A stretch of 64,000 bases of DNA from positions 1 to 64,000 of the forward strand of contig NZ_PDZG01000016.1 of the NCBI RefSeq assembly GCF_002735645.1, given 5' to 3'. Each line of letters begins with the position of its first letter. The first letter of the stretch is position 1. The position numbers and the translations under genes were made by a program. The DNA comes from Iodobacter sp. BJB302. Its GTDB lineage: Bacteria > Pseudomonadota > Gammaproteobacteria > Burkholderiales > Chitinibacteraceae. This document shows, one piece after another, positions 43,720-55,532 of this stretch. A model generated the notes under the pieces. The model was not told the DNA's origin. It saw only the letters and a list, made by a program, of their open reading frames with translations, and ran no database searches.

Positions 43720-45618
43720 ATGCCCATTTTAATTGTAGAAAACGCTCACCTCGCCTATGGCCACGTTCCGCTTTTAGACGGAGCCAGCTTTATTCTTGAT
43801 GCTGGTGAACGCGTTGGTCTGATCGGCCGCAATGGTGCAGGTAAATCATCCCTTCTTAAAACCGTCGCAGGCGTCAATAAGCTGGACGACGGCGTTATCC
43901 GCCTCGAAACGGGTGCGAAGATGGCTTTTGTTTCGCAAGAGCCTGTATTTGATATGGAACACACCGTTTATGAAGCCGTGGCCGAAGGCCTGGGTGCGGT
44001 GCGCCAGACGCTGATTGACTATCACGCAGCGCTGCAAACATTAGATGACAGCGAAGAAAGCTTAACCCATCTGATGGATTTACAGCACGATTTAGAAGCG
44101 CAGGATGGTTGGCGGCTCGATTCGCTGATTGCATCGATTATGTCGCACCTTGATCTGCCTGCAGAAACAAAAATTGGCGCTTTATCAGGCGGCTGGAAAA
44201 AGCGAGTGGCGCTGGCCCGTGCTTTGGTGTCTGAACCACAGCTCTTATTACTGGACGAGCCAACCAATCACCTGGATGTTAGCGCGATTGAATGGCTGGA
44301 AGAACTGCTCAAAAATTTTGCGGGCAGCGTGTTGTTTATTACCCACGATCGCCGCTTCCTCGACAATATTGCCACCCGTATTATCGAACTTGATCGCGGT
44401 AATCTGACCAGCTTTCCGGGCAATTTCAAAACTTATGAAGCTAAAAAACAAGAACTGATCGAGCAGGAAGAATTTACCAATAAGAAATTCGATAAAGTGC
44501 TCGCCCAGGAAGAAGTATGGATCCGCCAGGGGATTAAAGCGCGCCGTACCCGTAATGAAGGCCGCGTACGCCGCCTGGAAGCCTTACGTATCGAGCGCAG
44601 CCAGCGCCGCGAACGCGTGGGCAATGTCAGCTTTAATGTGGATTCGGGCGATAAATCAGGCAAGCTGGTCGCCGAGCTAGAAAACGTCACCAAGGGTTAT
44701 AACGGCAGAACGCTCGTAGGCAACTACAGCACCCGCCTGATTCGTGGCGATCGCATCGGTTTGGTCGGGCCAAATGGCGCGGGTAAAACCACTCTGCTTA
44801 AAATGATTCTGGGTGAATTACAGCCTGACAGCGGCGAAGTTAAACTGGGCACCAACTTACAAGTGGCCTACTTTGATCAGTTCCGCGAACAGCTGGATGA
44901 AAACGCCACCGTGATCGATACCATCAGCCAGGGTAATGATTACATCGAAATTGGCAATCAGCGTAAACACGTTATCAGCTATCTGGAAGAGTTTTTGTTT
45001 GCGCCAGCACGCGCGCGCAGCCCGGTCAGCTCTTTATCCGGTGGTGAGCGTAACCGCCTGCTGCTGGCCCGTTTGTTTACCCGCCCGGCCAATGTTCTGG
45101 TGTTGGACGAGCCCACCAACGATTTGGATATCGACACCTTAGAGCTGTTGGAAGAGCTGCTGTCTAATTATTCCGGCACGGTATTCCTGGTCAGCCACGA
45201 CCGGGCCTTCCTGGATAATGTGGTCACTCAGGTGATTGCCTTTGAAGGCAATGGCGTACTGATTGAAAACGCCGGCGGATACGCAGACTGGATGGAAGCC
45301 AAAGCACGGATGGCCAGCAATGCGCCTGTTGTGGCGGCCCCGCCCAAAGCCAGCTCAGCACCACAAACCAAGACGGCTGAGCCCGCCAAAGCGAAGAAAA
45401 AGCTTTCATTTAATGACGCCCGCCTTTTAGAGCAGCTGCCGCTGCAAATTAATGCACTTGAAGCCGAGAAAGTGGATATCCAGCAGCAATTACTCGACGC
45501 CAGCATCTATCGCAACGGGCCAAAGCTTGCCCGCGAAATGCAATTACGCATCGAAGAGCTGGATGGGCTGATTCTCGAAAAGATGACTAAATGGGAAGAA
45601 CTGGAAGCAAAAGCTTAA
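43720..45618 (+). CDS. uup: ABC-F ATPase Uup
   Basis: This cytoplasmic ABC-F protein of 632 residues has no membrane domain. Two ATPase cassettes are present: GRNGAGKSSLLKTVAG with LSGGWKKRVALARAL and LLLLDEPTNHLD; then GPNGAGKTTLLKMILG with LSGGERNRLLLARLF and VLVLDEPTNDLD. An ABC-F linker (FTNKKFDKVLAQEEVWIRQGIKARRTRNEGRV) separates them. The C-terminal Lys-rich segment and coiled coil (about 565-632) is the Uup-type DNA- or RNA-binding extension. Uup is linked to ribosome function and to precise excision of transposons. Confidence 0.93.
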   Translation: MPILIVENAHLAYGHVPLLDGASFILDAGERVGLIGRNGAGKSSLLKTVAGVNKLDDGVIRLETGAKMAFVSQEPVFDMEHTVYEAVAEGLGAVRQTLIDYHAALQTLDDSEESLTHLMDLQHDLEAQDGWRLDSLIASIMSHLDLPAETKIGALSGGWKKRVALARALVSEPQLLLLDEPTNHLDVSAIEWLEELLKNFAGSVLFITHDRRFLDNIATRIIELDRGNLTSFPGNFKTYEAKKQELIEQEEFTNKKFDKVLAQEEVWIRQGIKARRTRNEGRVRRLEALRIERSQRRERVGNVSFNVDSGDKSGKLVAELENVTKGYNGRTLVGNYSTRLIRGDRIGLVGPNGAGKTTLLKMILGELQPDSGEVKLGTNLQVAYFDQFREQLDENATVIDTISQGNDYIEIGNQRKHVISYLEEFLFAPARARSPVSSLSGGERNRLLLARLFTRPANVLVLDEPTNDLDIDTLELLEELLSNYSGTVFLVSHDRAFLDNVVTQVIAFEGNGVLIENAGGYADWMEAKARMASNAPVVAAPPKASSAPQTKTAEPAKAKKKLSFNDARLLEQLPLQINALEAEKVDIQQQLLDASIYRNGPKLAREMQLRIEELDGLILEKMTKWEELEAKA

Positions 45619-45699
45619 GTTGTCTTTTATAAATAGCGTATTGCTGCAGCGCAAAATGGCTGATGCAATACACTATAGTATGTCTGATTAAGTGATCAA

Positions 45700-45738
45700 A
45701 AAGGATAAGCCGGCTCAGCAACAGCCGGCTTATCCTTT
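45700..45738. terminator. Strong inverted-repeat terminator after uup
   Basis: AAAGGATAAGCCGGCT and AGCCGGCTTATCCTTT form a perfect 16-bp stem around the loop CAGCAAC. It is symmetric and lies between uup and the next kinase gene, which read in the same direction. Confidence 0.8.
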
Positions 45739-45805
45739 GCCCGGCAATCCGCGCCTTTTCTTTGCCAGGCCCAATTTCAATGCATCCATCCCAAACCACT
45801 AAACT

Positions 45806-48697
45806 ATGAACCGGTTTTTCGCACGATCACTGCGCCCCACGGGCTCGGCTACATCCCTCAAGCTACTGCGTGGTGGCCTGATCCTGCTGTACGCCATTTT
45901 AGCCATTGTCACCACCGTTGCGCTGGTCATCGTATCTTTGCATGACTACCAAGCCACCATCAAAGAAGCAGAACGCAGCAGCCTGTCCCTAGCCCGCTCA
46001 CTGGATGAGCACGCCACACGCTCTTTTGTTTCAGTTGAGCAATCCATGCAAAATATCGTGGAAAACCTCAATCAGTATGGCGGAGTGGACGAAGCCAATG
46101 AGCTGCAAACCCATAAGGTATTACAAGATAAAGTAAAGCTTACCCCGCAGGTGCGGGCCATCATCACCATCGACAGCAAGGGGCTGATCCAGAGCCACGG
46201 GCTGGAATACCCTACCCGGCGTGTTAGTCTGGCGGACCGGAGTTATTTTCTCTATCACCGCCAGTTTCAGGACAGCCGTCCGCTCATTGGCAACCCAATC
46301 CTGAGCCGCACAGATGGAAAATGGCTGATCCCCGTGACACAGCGCATCAAAAAAAACAATAACGAGTTTGGTGGCGTGATTTTAGCGGGCGTAGAGCCCC
46401 AGTATTTTATTCAGTTTTATCAATCGCTCAAATTAGCGCCGGGCAGCCATGTTCATTTACTGCGTAGCGATGGCGTGATTTTACTGAGCTACCCATTTGA
46501 TGAAGCCCAGATTGGCCGCAATTTAAGGGATATCGACCCGCTGCTCTTCGAGCAGCGCCGCCTGCAAGGCTCCAGCGTTTACCCAAGCACCTATAACAAC
46601 ACCCAGCTGCTGACTGCGTTTCACACCAGCCAGAGTATTCTGCCGCTGATTATTCTGATTTCCACCGACCGCAACACCCTGCTCAATCGCTTTATGAGCG
46701 ATCTTATTACCCGTGCCTTGGCGGGTTTAAGCTTTGTGCTGATTATTTCCTGCCTGCTCTATTTGCTATTAAAACAAATCAGGCGAGTGGAAAGCATCGA
46801 AGAAAGATTGCATCTCACCCAATTTACCGTGGATGAAGCCCCGGATATTATTCTCTGGGCCGATTATTCCGGCCAGATTTGCTATGCCAACCGGGCTACT
46901 TCAGCCAGCACCGGCTACAGCGCGGACGAGCTGCTCAAATTACGTTTCTTTGATATTTTCCCGCAAATCAATCAAGCCCAGTGGCAAGAATTCTGGAACA
47001 CCCTTGCGGTTGAAAAGCGTTTGCTTTACACCACGCACCAGATCAATTTGCAACATACTCAGCTGCCGGTTGAAATCACCTTCAGCCAAATCACTTTTGC
47101 TGAAGTCGCCTATCTTTGCGCCACGGTGCGTGATATTTCCGAACAGCAAAACAGCGAACGCGAACTGCGTCGGCACCGCGACCACCTGCAAGATTTAGTC
47201 TGGGAGCGCACAGCAGAAATCCGCTCCGTGCTGGATGCCAGCCCGCTGGCCATTATGCTCTCAGTAAAAGGCACGATACGCTTGGTCAACCCTGCGTTTG
47301 AGGCGCTGTTTGGCTACAGCACGGCAGAAATCACCGACATGCCAACAGATATGCTGCATGCCTCTGCCCAGCACTTTACGGCCTATAACAAACCCATCCG
47401 TGAAGCCATTAAGAGTAAAGGCACATTCCGGGGCGAGATGGAGCTCTACCGCAGAGATACCTCCAGCTTCTGGGCCATGGTCTACGCCAAAGAAATGGTC
47501 GCTGGTGATATCAGCAAGGGCCTGATTTGCGTGATTGAGGACGTCAGCGCGTCCCGAATTGCAGCGCAGGCGCTCAGACAATCAGAGCGGCTTAAACGCA
47601 CAATCATCGAGGGCACTGCCGACGGTTTTATTCTGATTGACAGCAAAAGCCGCATTGTTGATATCAACCAGGCCTTTTGCCAGCAGCTGGGGCTCAATCG
47701 CAATACGCTGATTGGTAAACAACCCGATCAGCTTTGGCCGGAACACGCCAATTCGATCTTCCCGGCCCATTTATCCAGCCAGCAGATGCAATCCAATCAT
47801 GTAGAGGAAGTCAGCCTTCCTGCCGCAGATGGCAAACAGCGCCCGTTTTTAGTCAATTCAGCCTGTATTTATGATGAGCACCAGCACTTAGAATATGCTT
47901 TTGCTTTTCTCACCAATATTTCCAAGCTCAAAGAAGTGGAAAGTAATCTGTTAGAAGCAAAAGAAGCGGCAGAAGCGGCCAATATGGCTAAATCTATTTT
48001 TCTGGCCAATATGTCGCATGAGCTACGTACGCCCATGCATGCCATTCTGTCTTTTTCTGAAATTGGCCTGTCTAAAGTAGGGACGGCCAACAGCGCTAAT
48101 TTAATCCGCTATTTTGAGCGTATTCATTCCAGCGGCAACCGCTTACTTATTTTACTGAATGATCTTTTAGATATGTCGCGGCTTGAAGCCAATAAAATGC
48201 GCTATTCAAAAATGAATTTCGATCTAAAAACAATTACAAAATACGCCTCAACCGAGCTGCTTACTTTACTGGCCAGCAAGCATATTCAGCTTAATTTAGA
48301 TGCAGGCGCCCCGCCGCTGATGCTTTTCTTTGATAAAGCACGCATTACTCAGGTGATTATTAATTTACTTTCAAATGCCATTAAATTCAGCCCCAACCAT
48401 ACTGAAATAGATATTCATTTTATTGAAGAAGCCCGCCTCAGCGACGGCAGAGCGGCCAGCGGCTTAAGCGTCAGAGATCACGGCCCCGGCATTCCTGAAG
48501 CAGAGCTCGATTTAATTTTTGATAAATTTATTCAAAGCAGCCGCCTGAACAGCCACGCCAGCGGCACGGGTCTGGGGCTGGCCATCAGCCGCCAGATCAT
48601 GACCGATCATGGCGGAGAAATTAATGCCCGCAATGCCGAAGGCGGCGGCGCAGTGATCAGTATTTTGCTGCCACTGGAACCACCTGATAAAGCATAA
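45806..48697 (+). CDS. Orphan multi-PAS sensor histidine kinase
   Basis: The 963-residue membrane kinase has a helix at about 25-48, a periplasmic dCache-like domain ([34 protein letters not shown]), a second helix near 310-330, and three PAS domains (about 345-455, 475-600 and 605-720). HisKA ([23 protein letters not shown]) and HATPase ([41 protein letters not shown]) follow. There is no receiver domain and no response regulator next to it. Its partner is unknown. Confidence 0.88.
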   Translation: MNRFFARSLRPTGSATSLKLLRGGLILLYAILAIVTTVALVIVSLHDYQATIKEAERSSLSLARSLDEHATRSFVSVEQSMQNIVENLNQYGGVDEANELQTHKVLQDKVKLTPQVRAIITIDSKGLIQSHGLEYPTRRVSLADRSYFLYHRQFQDSRPLIGNPILSRTDGKWLIPVTQRIKKNNNEFGGVILAGVEPQYFIQFYQSLKLAPGSHVHLLRSDGVILLSYPFDEAQIGRNLRDIDPLLFEQRRLQGSSVYPSTYNNTQLLTAFHTSQSILPLIILISTDRNTLLNRFMSDLITRALAGLSFVLIISCLLYLLLKQIRRVESIEERLHLTQFTVDEAPDIILWADYSGQICYANRATSASTGYSADELLKLRFFDIFPQINQAQWQEFWNTLAVEKRLLYTTHQINLQHTQLPVEITFSQITFAEVAYLCATVRDISEQQNSERELRRHRDHLQDLVWERTAEIRSVLDASPLAIMLSVKGTIRLVNPAFEALFGYSTAEITDMPTDMLHASAQHFTAYNKPIREAIKSKGTFRGEMELYRRDTSSFWAMVYAKEMVAGDISKGLICVIEDVSASRIAAQALRQSERLKRTIIEGTADGFILIDSKSRIVDINQAFCQQLGLNRNTLIGKQPDQLWPEHANSIFPAHLSSQQMQSNHVEEVSLPAADGKQRPFLVNSACIYDEHQHLEYAFAFLTNISKLKEVESNLLEAKEAAEAANMAKSIFLANMSHELRTPMHAILSFSEIGLSKVGTANSANLIRYFERIHSSGNRLLILLNDLLDMSRLEANKMRYSKMNFDLKTITKYASTELLTLLASKHIQLNLDAGAPPLMLFFDKARITQVIINLLSNAIKFSPNHTEIDIHFIEEARLSDGRAASGLSVRDHGPGIPEAELDLIFDKFIQSSRLNSHASGTGLGLAISRQIMTDHGGEINARNAEGGGAVISILLPLEPPDKA

Positions 48698-48801
48698 AGC
48701 CGGGGCAAAACCTCCGGCCTGCCGGGGCTCTGCACCGTGATCCGTGCTTATCCCCCGTAATTAACGTAAAATCCCTCTTTTGCTTTTTTGTAGCCCTTTA
48801 C

Positions 48802-50391
48802 ATGACTGATTTAGCACGCGAAGTAGGCCGTCGCCGCACCTTCGCCATTATCTCCCACCCTGATGCGGGTAAAACGACGCTCACCGAAAAGCTGCTTTAT
48901 TTCTCGGGTGCGATTCAGAACGCCGGTACGGTTAAAGGTAAAAAAGGCGGCAAGTTCGCCACTTCCGACTGGATGGATATCGAAAAGCAAAGGGGTATTT
49001 CGGTGGCCTCCAGCGTGATGCAGTTTGATTACCGCGATCATGTGGTCAATCTGCTCGACACCCCGGGCCACCAGGATTTCTCTGAAGACACTTACCGCGT
49101 ACTCACCGCCGTAGACAGTGCGCTTATGGTGATTGATGCGGCCAAGGGCGTGGAAGCGCAAACCATCAAACTGCTGAATGTCTGCCGCCTGCGCAATACG
49201 CCAATTATTACGCTGATGAATAAGCTCGACCGCGAAGTACGTGATTCGCTTGAGCTCTTAGACGAAGTTGAAAGCGTACTGGAAATCCGCTGCGCGCCGA
49301 TTACCTGGCCGATCGGCATGGGTAAGACTTTCCGTGGTGTGTACAGCATCCTCACCGATACCGTACTGCTGTTCACCCCAGGCAAAGGCCCGCTGGATGA
49401 AGTGGAAATCATTGAAGGCCTGAATAACCCACGCCTTGATGAACTTTTTCCGCTGGAAATCGAAAACACCCGTATGGAGCTGGAACTCGTACGCGGCGCT
49501 TCGCATCCCTTTGTGCTGGAAGAGTTTTTATCGGGTGACTTAACCCCGGTTTTCTTTGGCTCGGCGATTAATAACTTCGGGATTCGTGAAATCTTAAACG
49601 CGCTGGTTGACTGGGCTCCCTCGCCAGGCGATGCCAATGCCACCGTGCGTACCATCAGCCCGACTGAAGAAAAGTTTTCGGCCTTTGTATTTAAGATTCA
49701 GGCCAATATGGATCCAAAACACCGCGACCGGATTGCTTTCCTGCGCGTGTGCTCGGGCGAATTTACCCGCGGCATGAAATTCAAGCATTTGCGGCTTAAC
49801 CGTGAAATTGCAGCCAACTCGGTCGTGACCTTTATGGCGCAAGGCCGGGAACAAGTTGAAGAAGCCTACGCGGGCGATATTATCGGCCTGCCTAACCACG
49901 GCAATATTCAGATTGGCGATTCGTTCTCTGAGGGCGAATTACTGGCCTTTACCGGTATTCCATACTTCGCCCCGGAAATGTTCCGCATTGTGCGCATCAA
50001 AAACCCGCTGAAGATTAAGCAGCTGCAAAAAGGCTTGCAACAGCTGGGTGAAGAAGGTGCGGTGCAGGTATTTAAACCGCTGAATGGCTCGGATCTGATT
50101 CTGGGTGCGGTGGGTGTGCTGCAATTTGAAGTGGTGGCTTCGCGCCTTGCCAATGAATATGGTGTAGAAGCTGTATTTGAATCCACCACCATTTACACGG
50201 CACGCTGGGTAAGCTGTGAAGACGCCAAAATGCTCGACGATTTTGAAGGACAGCTGGTCAATAACCTAGGACGCGATGCTGCCAACAGCCTGGCTTACCT
50301 CGCAACCAGCCGGGTGAACTTACAGCTCACTCAGGAGCGGTGGCCTAAAATTGTGTTTCATGCAACCCGTGAGCATGCCGTTACCTTGTAA
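48802..50391 (+). CDS. prfC: Peptide chain release factor 3 (RF3)
   Basis: RF3 is the GTPase that removes RF1/RF2 from the ribosome after termination. The 529-residue protein has the G1 motif [14 protein letters not shown], the [12 protein letters not shown] switch, G3 [14 protein letters not shown] and G4 MNKLDRE, followed by the EF-Tu-like and RF3-specific domains. Length and motifs are standard. A terminator follows at 50403. Confidence 0.96.
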   Translation: MTDLAREVGRRRTFAIISHPDAGKTTLTEKLLYFSGAIQNAGTVKGKKGGKFATSDWMDIEKQRGISVASSVMQFDYRDHVVNLLDTPGHQDFSEDTYRVLTAVDSALMVIDAAKGVEAQTIKLLNVCRLRNTPIITLMNKLDREVRDSLELLDEVESVLEIRCAPITWPIGMGKTFRGVYSILTDTVLLFTPGKGPLDEVEIIEGLNNPRLDELFPLEIENTRMELELVRGASHPFVLEEFLSGDLTPVFFGSAINNFGIREILNALVDWAPSPGDANATVRTISPTEEKFSAFVFKIQANMDPKHRDRIAFLRVCSGEFTRGMKFKHLRLNREIAANSVVTFMAQGREQVEEAYAGDIIGLPNHGNIQIGDSFSEGELLAFTGIPYFAPEMFRIVRIKNPLKIKQLQKGLQQLGEEGAVQVFKPLNGSDLILGAVGVLQFEVVASRLANEYGVEAVFESTTIYTARWVSCEDAKMLDDFEGQLVNNLGRDAANSLAYLATSRVNLQLTQERWPKIVFHATREHAVTL

Positions 50392-50402
50392 ATAATTAAC
50401 TC

Positions 50403-50435
50403 AACAGCGCCGTAATTTGGCGCTGTTTTTTTTTG
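50403..50435 (+). terminator. Rho-independent terminator of prfC
   Basis: AACAGCGCC and GGCGCTGTT form a 9-bp stem around GTAATTT, followed by an uninterrupted run of T. It starts 12 bp after the prfC stop. Confidence 0.9.
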
Positions 50436-50500
50436 GTTTTTATGCTCTGTTTTCCCAAAGCAAAAGTAGTCAACTCTATACAAGCTACAAAACCAGGAAG

Positions 50501-50514
50501 TTGATTTATATTAA
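50501..50514. promoter_or_regulatory. FNR/ANR-type box upstream of pflB
   Basis: TTGATTTATATTAA fits the known FNR consensus TTGAT-N4-ATCAA with one mismatch. It lies about 140 bp before the pflB ATG. Oxygen-dependent control of pyruvate formate-lyase by FNR is established in enterobacteria and is inferred here. Confidence 0.55.
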
Positions 50515-50652
50515 GTTTTTGCGTCAAAGATCGGACTAGGATGAACGTATTGAAACGCGGGTTGATCGCTTTTCAGACAGATCAAACTTAAAAGCGTGTC
50601 CTGATAAGGCATGCATGGCAACAGGGTCTTGAGGCCTACAGGAGCATCAGCT

Positions 50653-52965
50653 ATGAACGCACCAGAAAACCATCTGCAACTTGACGCTTGGCGCGGGTTT
50701 AAAACTGGCGAGTGGCAAGATAAAGTAGACACTCGTGGTTTTATCCAACTTAACTATACGCCTTACTTGGATGATGATAGCTTCCTTGCCGGCCCGACCG
50801 AACGCACCACTCAGCTCTGGACAGAATTATCTGTTCAGTTAAAAGAAGAGCGTAAACGTGGCGTATTAGAAGTATCAACTCACGTTGGTGCATCCATTAC
50901 TGCGCACGGCCCTGGTTACATCAATAAAGATCTAGAAACCATCGTTGGTGTACAAACTGACAAACCACTGCGTCGCGCCATTATGCCGAACGGCGGTTTA
51001 CGCATGGTTCAAAATGGCCTTGAAGCCTATCACTTTGAAATGAACCCACAAATTGTGGATATCTTTACCAAATACCGTAAAGATCACAATATGGGCGTGT
51101 TTGATGCTTACACCCCGGAAATCATGGCTTGCCGCAGCTCAGGCGTGATTACTGGTCTGCCAGATTCATACGGCCGTGGCCGTATTATTGGTGACTATCG
51201 TCGCGTCGCTTTATACGGCGTTGATTTCCTGATTAACGATAAAAAACGTGAAAAAACAGAACTGAATGATGTTCCGTTTACCGAATCCGTGATTCGTCTG
51301 CGTGAAGAATTGTCAGAGCAAATCAAAGCGCTGGGCGAACTCAAGCAAATGGCGAAGTCTTACGGCTTTGATATCTCCAAGCCTGCTGCCACCGCTCAGG
51401 AAGCCATTCAATGGCTGTACTTTGGCTATCTTGCTGCCACTAAAGAGCAAAATGGCGCGGCGATGTCGATTGGCCGTACTTCCACCTTCCTTGACGTGTA
51501 TATCGAACGCGATCTGCAGGAAGGCCGTATTACCGAATCACAAGCCCAAGAAATGATTGACCATATGGTCATGAAATTGCGCATTATTCGCTTCCTGCGC
51601 ACACCAGAATACGATGATCTATTCTCTGGCGATCCAACATGGGTTACTGAGTCTATCGGTGGTACAGGCCTTGATGGCCGGACACTGGTTACTAAAACCA
51701 GCTTCCGTGTTCTACATACACTGTACAACCTCGGACCGGCTCCAGAGCCTAATCTGACTGTATTGTGGTCGACTTCTTTCCCGCAAGGCTTTAAAGAATT
51801 CTGCGCGAAAGTGTCGATTGATACCTCAGCCATCCAGTACGAAAACGATGACCTGATGAAACCTAAATGGGGTGACGATTACGCCATCGCATGTTGTGTT
51901 TCAGCCATGGCCGTTGGTAAGCAAATGCAGTTCTTTGGCGCACGGGTCAACCTTGCCAAAGCCATGCTCTATGCAATCAACGGTGGTGTGGACGAAAAAA
52001 CCGGTAAAGTGGTGGCCAATGGTTTTGAACCACTGAATGGTGATGTACTCGATTACGATGAAGTAATGGCTAAATATGATGTGATGCTGGATTGGCTGGC
52101 AAAAACATACGTAACCGCGCTGAACTCCATCCATTACATGCACGATAAATATTCGTACGAACGCATCGAAATGGCACTGCACGATCGCGATATTCTGCGC
52201 ACCATGGCTTGTGGTATTGCCGGTCTATCAGTGGCTGCGGATTCACTTTCTGCCATCAAACACGCAAAAGTAAGCGTTGTACGTAATGAAAAAGGCATTG
52301 CCGTTGATTACAAAATCGAAGGCGATTACCCCGCTTACGGTAACAACGATGATCGCGTAGATGATATTGCAGTGTGGCTAACAGAAACATTCATGAACAA
52401 GATCAAGGCTCAGCCTGTGTTCTATCGTGATTCAATGCCTACTCAATCGGTTCTGACCATTACCTCTAATGTGGTTTATGGCAAGAAAACAGGTAACACA
52501 CCTGACGGCCGTCGTGCAGGCACACCATTCTCACCAGGTGCAAACCCAATGAATGGCCGTGACACCAATGGCTTTATCGCTGCGGGCTTCTCAGTATCGA
52601 AGATCCCTTACGAAGCAGCCTTGGATGGTGTGTCATGGACAGCATCAATGACCCCGGATGCCCTGGGCCATAACGATGCAGACCGCGTTAAAACATTAGC
52701 GGCTTCGATTGACGGTTTGTTTGGGCCACACGGTGAAGAATGCTCCGCATGCCTCGATAAAGATGCAGTTGATCAAACCATGGATCAGCTCTTCCATCTG
52801 AACATGAATGTATTGAATCGTGACACCCTGCTGGATGCCATGGAGCACCCGGAAAACTACCCACAACTGACCGTGCGTGTTTCTGGTTATGCAGTGAACT
52901 TTGTGAAACTGACTCGCGAGCAGCAAATGGACGTGATCAGCCGCACATTCCACGGCAAGTGTTAA
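50653..52965 (+). CDS. pflB: Pyruvate formate-lyase PflB
   Basis: PflB is the glycyl-radical enzyme that converts pyruvate and CoA to acetyl-CoA and formate during fermentation. The product is 770 residues; the ATG at 50653 has AGGAG just upstream. The catalytic adjacent cysteines are in [15 protein letters not shown]. The radical glycine (about Gly745) is in the C-terminal [17 protein letters not shown] motif. The activating enzyme pflA lies downstream. A 61-codon gene in between repeats the last 61 codons of pflB with 7 substitutions. Confidence 0.97.
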   Translation: MNAPENHLQLDAWRGFKTGEWQDKVDTRGFIQLNYTPYLDDDSFLAGPTERTTQLWTELSVQLKEERKRGVLEVSTHVGASITAHGPGYINKDLETIVGVQTDKPLRRAIMPNGGLRMVQNGLEAYHFEMNPQIVDIFTKYRKDHNMGVFDAYTPEIMACRSSGVITGLPDSYGRGRIIGDYRRVALYGVDFLINDKKREKTELNDVPFTESVIRLREELSEQIKALGELKQMAKSYGFDISKPAATAQEAIQWLYFGYLAATKEQNGAAMSIGRTSTFLDVYIERDLQEGRITESQAQEMIDHMVMKLRIIRFLRTPEYDDLFSGDPTWVTESIGGTGLDGRTLVTKTSFRVLHTLYNLGPAPEPNLTVLWSTSFPQGFKEFCAKVSIDTSAIQYENDDLMKPKWGDDYAIACCVSAMAVGKQMQFFGARVNLAKAMLYAINGGVDEKTGKVVANGFEPLNGDVLDYDEVMAKYDVMLDWLAKTYVTALNSIHYMHDKYSYERIEMALHDRDILRTMACGIAGLSVAADSLSAIKHAKVSVVRNEKGIAVDYKIEGDYPAYGNNDDRVDDIAVWLTETFMNKIKAQPVFYRDSMPTQSVLTITSNVVYGKKTGNTPDGRRAGTPFSPGANPMNGRDTNGFIAAGFSVSKIPYEAALDGVSWTASMTPDALGHNDADRVKTLAASIDGLFGPHGEECSACLDKDAVDQTMDQLFHLNMNVLNRDTLLDAMEHPENYPQLTVRVSGYAVNFVKLTREQQMDVISRTFHGKC

Positions 52966-52982
52966 GAAGTATTGCTTTGTAA

Positions 52983-53009
52983 TCTGTCAGCCCTGAGGGG
53001 CTGGCAGAT
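52983..53009 (+). terminator. Hairpin between pflB and the mini glycyl-radical gene
   Basis: CTGTCAGCCC and GGGGCTGGCAG form a stem around TGA with a few G-T or mismatched pairs. There is no T-run after it, so it is more likely a partial attenuator or mRNA 3' stabiliser than a full terminator. Confidence 0.4.
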
Positions 53010-53056
53010 TAATCCGAACCAAAGACTGACGAGCACACTCACCCAAGGAGCAGCCC

Positions 53057-53242
53057 ATGGCACAACTATTTCACCTCAATATGAATGTGTTAAACAGGGA
53101 TACCCTGGTTGATGCAATGGAAAACCCGGATAAATACCCACAACTCACCGTGCGTGTTTCCGGCTATGCAGTTAATTTCGTCAAGCTCACCCGTGAGCAG
53201 CAAATGGACGTCATCAGCCGTACATTCCACGAAAAAACGTAA
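53057..53242 (+). CDS. Stand-alone glycyl-radical domain (mini GrcA/YfiD-like protein)
   Basis: This 61-residue protein matches the last 61 residues of PflB at 54 positions, including the radical-glycine motif RVSGYAV (Gly36). A perfect AAGGAG stands 8 nt before the ATG, and the frame ends cleanly at EKT. In enterobacteria the 127-residue GrcA (YfiD) replaces the oxygen-damaged C-terminus of PflB; this protein has only the equivalent of its C-terminal half. It probably arose by tandem duplication of the pflB 3' end and may act as a spare radical domain. It lies between pflB and pflA, with a terminator after it. Confidence 0.85.
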   Translation: MAQLFHLNMNVLNRDTLVDAMENPDKYPQLTVRVSGYAVNFVKLTREQQMDVISRTFHEKT

Positions 53243-53283
53243 GTGATACTGCTTGGCAGCTCAAAAGCAAAGTAGCTCTACCC

Positions 53284-53322
53284 AAAACGGATCATTAAGC
53301 GCAGGCTTAATGATCCGTTTTA
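53284..53322 (+). terminator. Terminator between the mini glycyl-radical gene and pflA
   Basis: AAAACGGATCATTAAGC and GCTTAATGATCCGTTTT form a 17-bp stem around a very short loop. It is 42 bp after the mini-gene stop and about 37 bp before pflA, so pflA may have lower expression or its own promoter. Confidence 0.8.
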
Positions 53323-53358
53323 ACGTACAACAATAAAATAAGCACCACTGGAAAAAAC

Positions 53359-54144
53359 ATGAAACCAAGCAAGCCACTAGGGGAAATCATCCCTATCTCT
53401 TTTGATACCGAGCACCACCAGCAGGGTTTTGTACACTCAATTGAAACCGGTGCGGCCGTCGACGGCCCCGGCATGCGCTTTGCCCTTTTTGTCAGTGGCT
53501 GCCAATTCCGCTGCCTGTATTGCCACAACCCGGACACATGGAAGCTGCATAACGGCAAAAGCTATACCGTCGAAGCCGTCATGACCGAGCTTAAAAAATA
53601 CGCCAGCTTTTTGCGTATTGCTGGCGGCCTGACGATTTCCGGTGGCGAGCCTTTGATGCAGGCTCATTTTGTAGGTGAAATTTTCCGCCGCGCCAAACAT
53701 GATCTCAAACTGCACACCGCACTCGACACCCAGGGATTTTTAGCCGCCCACCTTGATGATGCATGGTTTGATAATGTGGATTTAGTGCTGCTGGATATCA
53801 AACAAAGCGATCCGGTTAAATACGAAGCCCTGACCGGCAAGCCACTGCAGCCCACACTCGATTTTGCTGAACGCTTACAAAAAATGGGCAAACCGGTTTG
53901 GGTTCGCTACGTGCTCATCCCCGGCATCAGCGACGATTTTGCAGATGTAGAAAAACTGGCCGATTATCTGCAGCCTATGAAAAACGTAGAACGTGTTGAA
54001 GTACTGCCTTTTCATAAAATGGGCGAAAGCAAATGGGCAGAGCTGGGCATGAAGTACGAGCTGACCGACACCCCCACCCCTACCCCAGAATTGGTCGAAC
54101 GGGTTCGTGATCAATTCCGCCAGCGGGGTTTGTTTACCTGTTAA
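53359..54144 (+). CDS. pflA: Pyruvate formate-lyase activating enzyme PflA
   Basis: PflA is the radical-SAM enzyme that generates the glycyl radical on PflB, and presumably also on the 61-residue protein. The 261-residue product has the cluster motif CQFRCLYCHNPDTW near residues 49-62, and GGLTISGGEPLMQ downstream. The N-terminal VHSIETGAAVDGPGMRF is typical of activases. Confidence 0.95.
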   Translation: MKPSKPLGEIIPISFDTEHHQQGFVHSIETGAAVDGPGMRFALFVSGCQFRCLYCHNPDTWKLHNGKSYTVEAVMTELKKYASFLRIAGGLTISGGEPLMQAHFVGEIFRRAKHDLKLHTALDTQGFLAAHLDDAWFDNVDLVLLDIKQSDPVKYEALTGKPLQPTLDFAERLQKMGKPVWVRYVLIPGISDDFADVEKLADYLQPMKNVERVEVLPFHKMGESKWAELGMKYELTDTPTPTPELVERVRDQFRQRGLFTC

Positions 54145-54293
54145 CCAATCAGAATGCCAGGTGGGCAACGCTTTGTGTCCACTCCATTTTTACAAAAAAA
54201 CACGCACTGGCCACCCTATTTACTCCATCCGCAAGCAAGCTCAGTGATCGAAGCATGCTAAACTAGCCGCCTTTCCCGCCCTGTTAGATTCCC

Positions 54294-55532
54294 ATGTATG
54301 AACTTCTGATCGGTCTGCGCTATACGCGTGCCAGCCGTCGTAATGGTTTTATCTCGTTTATTTCTCTGGTTTCCGTGATCGGTATTGCACTGGGCGTGGC
54401 CGCGCTCATTATTGTGCTGTCCGTGATGAATGGCTTTCAGGAAGAAGTGCGTAACCGTATTCTTGGCATGGCAGCGCATGTGCAGATCAGCGGCGTAGGC
54501 AATCAGCTGAATGACTGGCAATCGGCAGCCAGCACGGCAAAAAAGAACCCTCATGTACTTGCCGCCGCCCCCTATGTTTTAGGCCAGGGCTTGCTGACTA
54601 ACGGCGGCGACCAGGTCAAAGGCGTACTCATCCGGGGCATTGATCCCAAGCTGGAAAGCGCCGTGAATGAGGTTTCTGGCAAGCTGGTCAGCGGAACATT
54701 CCAATCTTTGGAGGCGGATAAATTCGGCGTCATCCTGGGTATTTCTCTTGCCAGCGAGCTGGGCGTTCGCACGGGCGACCGGGTCACCCTGATTACCCCG
54801 CAAGGCCAGGTGACCATTGCAGGGTTCACGCCAAGATATAAGCAATTTACCGTGACCGGCATATTTAAAGCCGATTACGCCCCCTACGATATGGGCGTGG
54901 CCATGATTCATATTGGCGACGCACAAAAACTATTTCGCACCGCAGACGCTGTTTCGGGCGTCAGACTTAAACTGGACGACCTTAATTTAGCCCGCCGCGT
55001 TGCGCGGGAGCTCAATTACGAAATGCCTAATTTAATTGTGGCCGACTGGACTCAGGAAAACCCCACCTATTTCCGCGCGGTTGAAATCGAAAAGCGCATG
55101 ATGTTTATCATCCTGACGCTGATCGTGGCCGTTGCAGCGTTTAATCTGGTTTCTACCTTGGTGATGGTGGTGACCGACAAGCAAGCCGATATCGCCATTT
55201 TGCGCACACTAGGCGCATCTCCTGGCTCCATTATGAAAATCTTTGTAATCCAGGGCGCTTTATCCGGCCTGATTGGCACTGGCTCCGGCGTACTGGCGGG
55301 CGTGTTTATCTCCAAGAATCTGGATGTGATTGTGCCGTTTATTGAACGTATGCTGGGCACGACGATTTTATCCCCGGATGTTTATCTGATTTCCGAGCTG
55401 CCATCGCGCGTGCTATGGGGCGATGTCAGCAGTATTGGAGGTATTTCACTGGTCTTAGCGCTGGTTGCAACCCTCTACCCAAGCTGGCGCGCATCCCGCG
55501 TTAATCCTGCCGAGGCTTTACGTTATGAGTAA
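54294..55532 (+). CDS. lolC: Lipoprotein-releasing system permease LolC (LolC/E family)
   Basis: This is the inner-membrane subunit of the LolCDE machine, which releases outer-membrane lipoproteins to LolA. The 412-residue protein starts with the family signature [38 protein letters not shown]. It has one N-terminal helix, a periplasmic domain (about 50-265) and three C-terminal helices, ending in [17 protein letters not shown]. Only one LolC/E-like gene is present here. lolD overlaps its end by 8 bp. Confidence 0.93.
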   Translation: MYELLIGLRYTRASRRNGFISFISLVSVIGIALGVAALIIVLSVMNGFQEEVRNRILGMAAHVQISGVGNQLNDWQSAASTAKKNPHVLAAAPYVLGQGLLTNGGDQVKGVLIRGIDPKLESAVNEVSGKLVSGTFQSLEADKFGVILGISLASELGVRTGDRVTLITPQGQVTIAGFTPRYKQFTVTGIFKADYAPYDMGVAMIHIGDAQKLFRTADAVSGVRLKLDDLNLARRVARELNYEMPNLIVADWTQENPTYFRAVEIEKRMMFIILTLIVAVAAFNLVSTLVMVVTDKQADIAILRTLGASPGSIMKIFVIQGALSGLIGTGSGVLAGVFISKNLDVIVPFIERMLGTTILSPDVYLISELPSRVLWGDVSSIGGISLVLALVATLYPSWRASRVNPAEALRYE

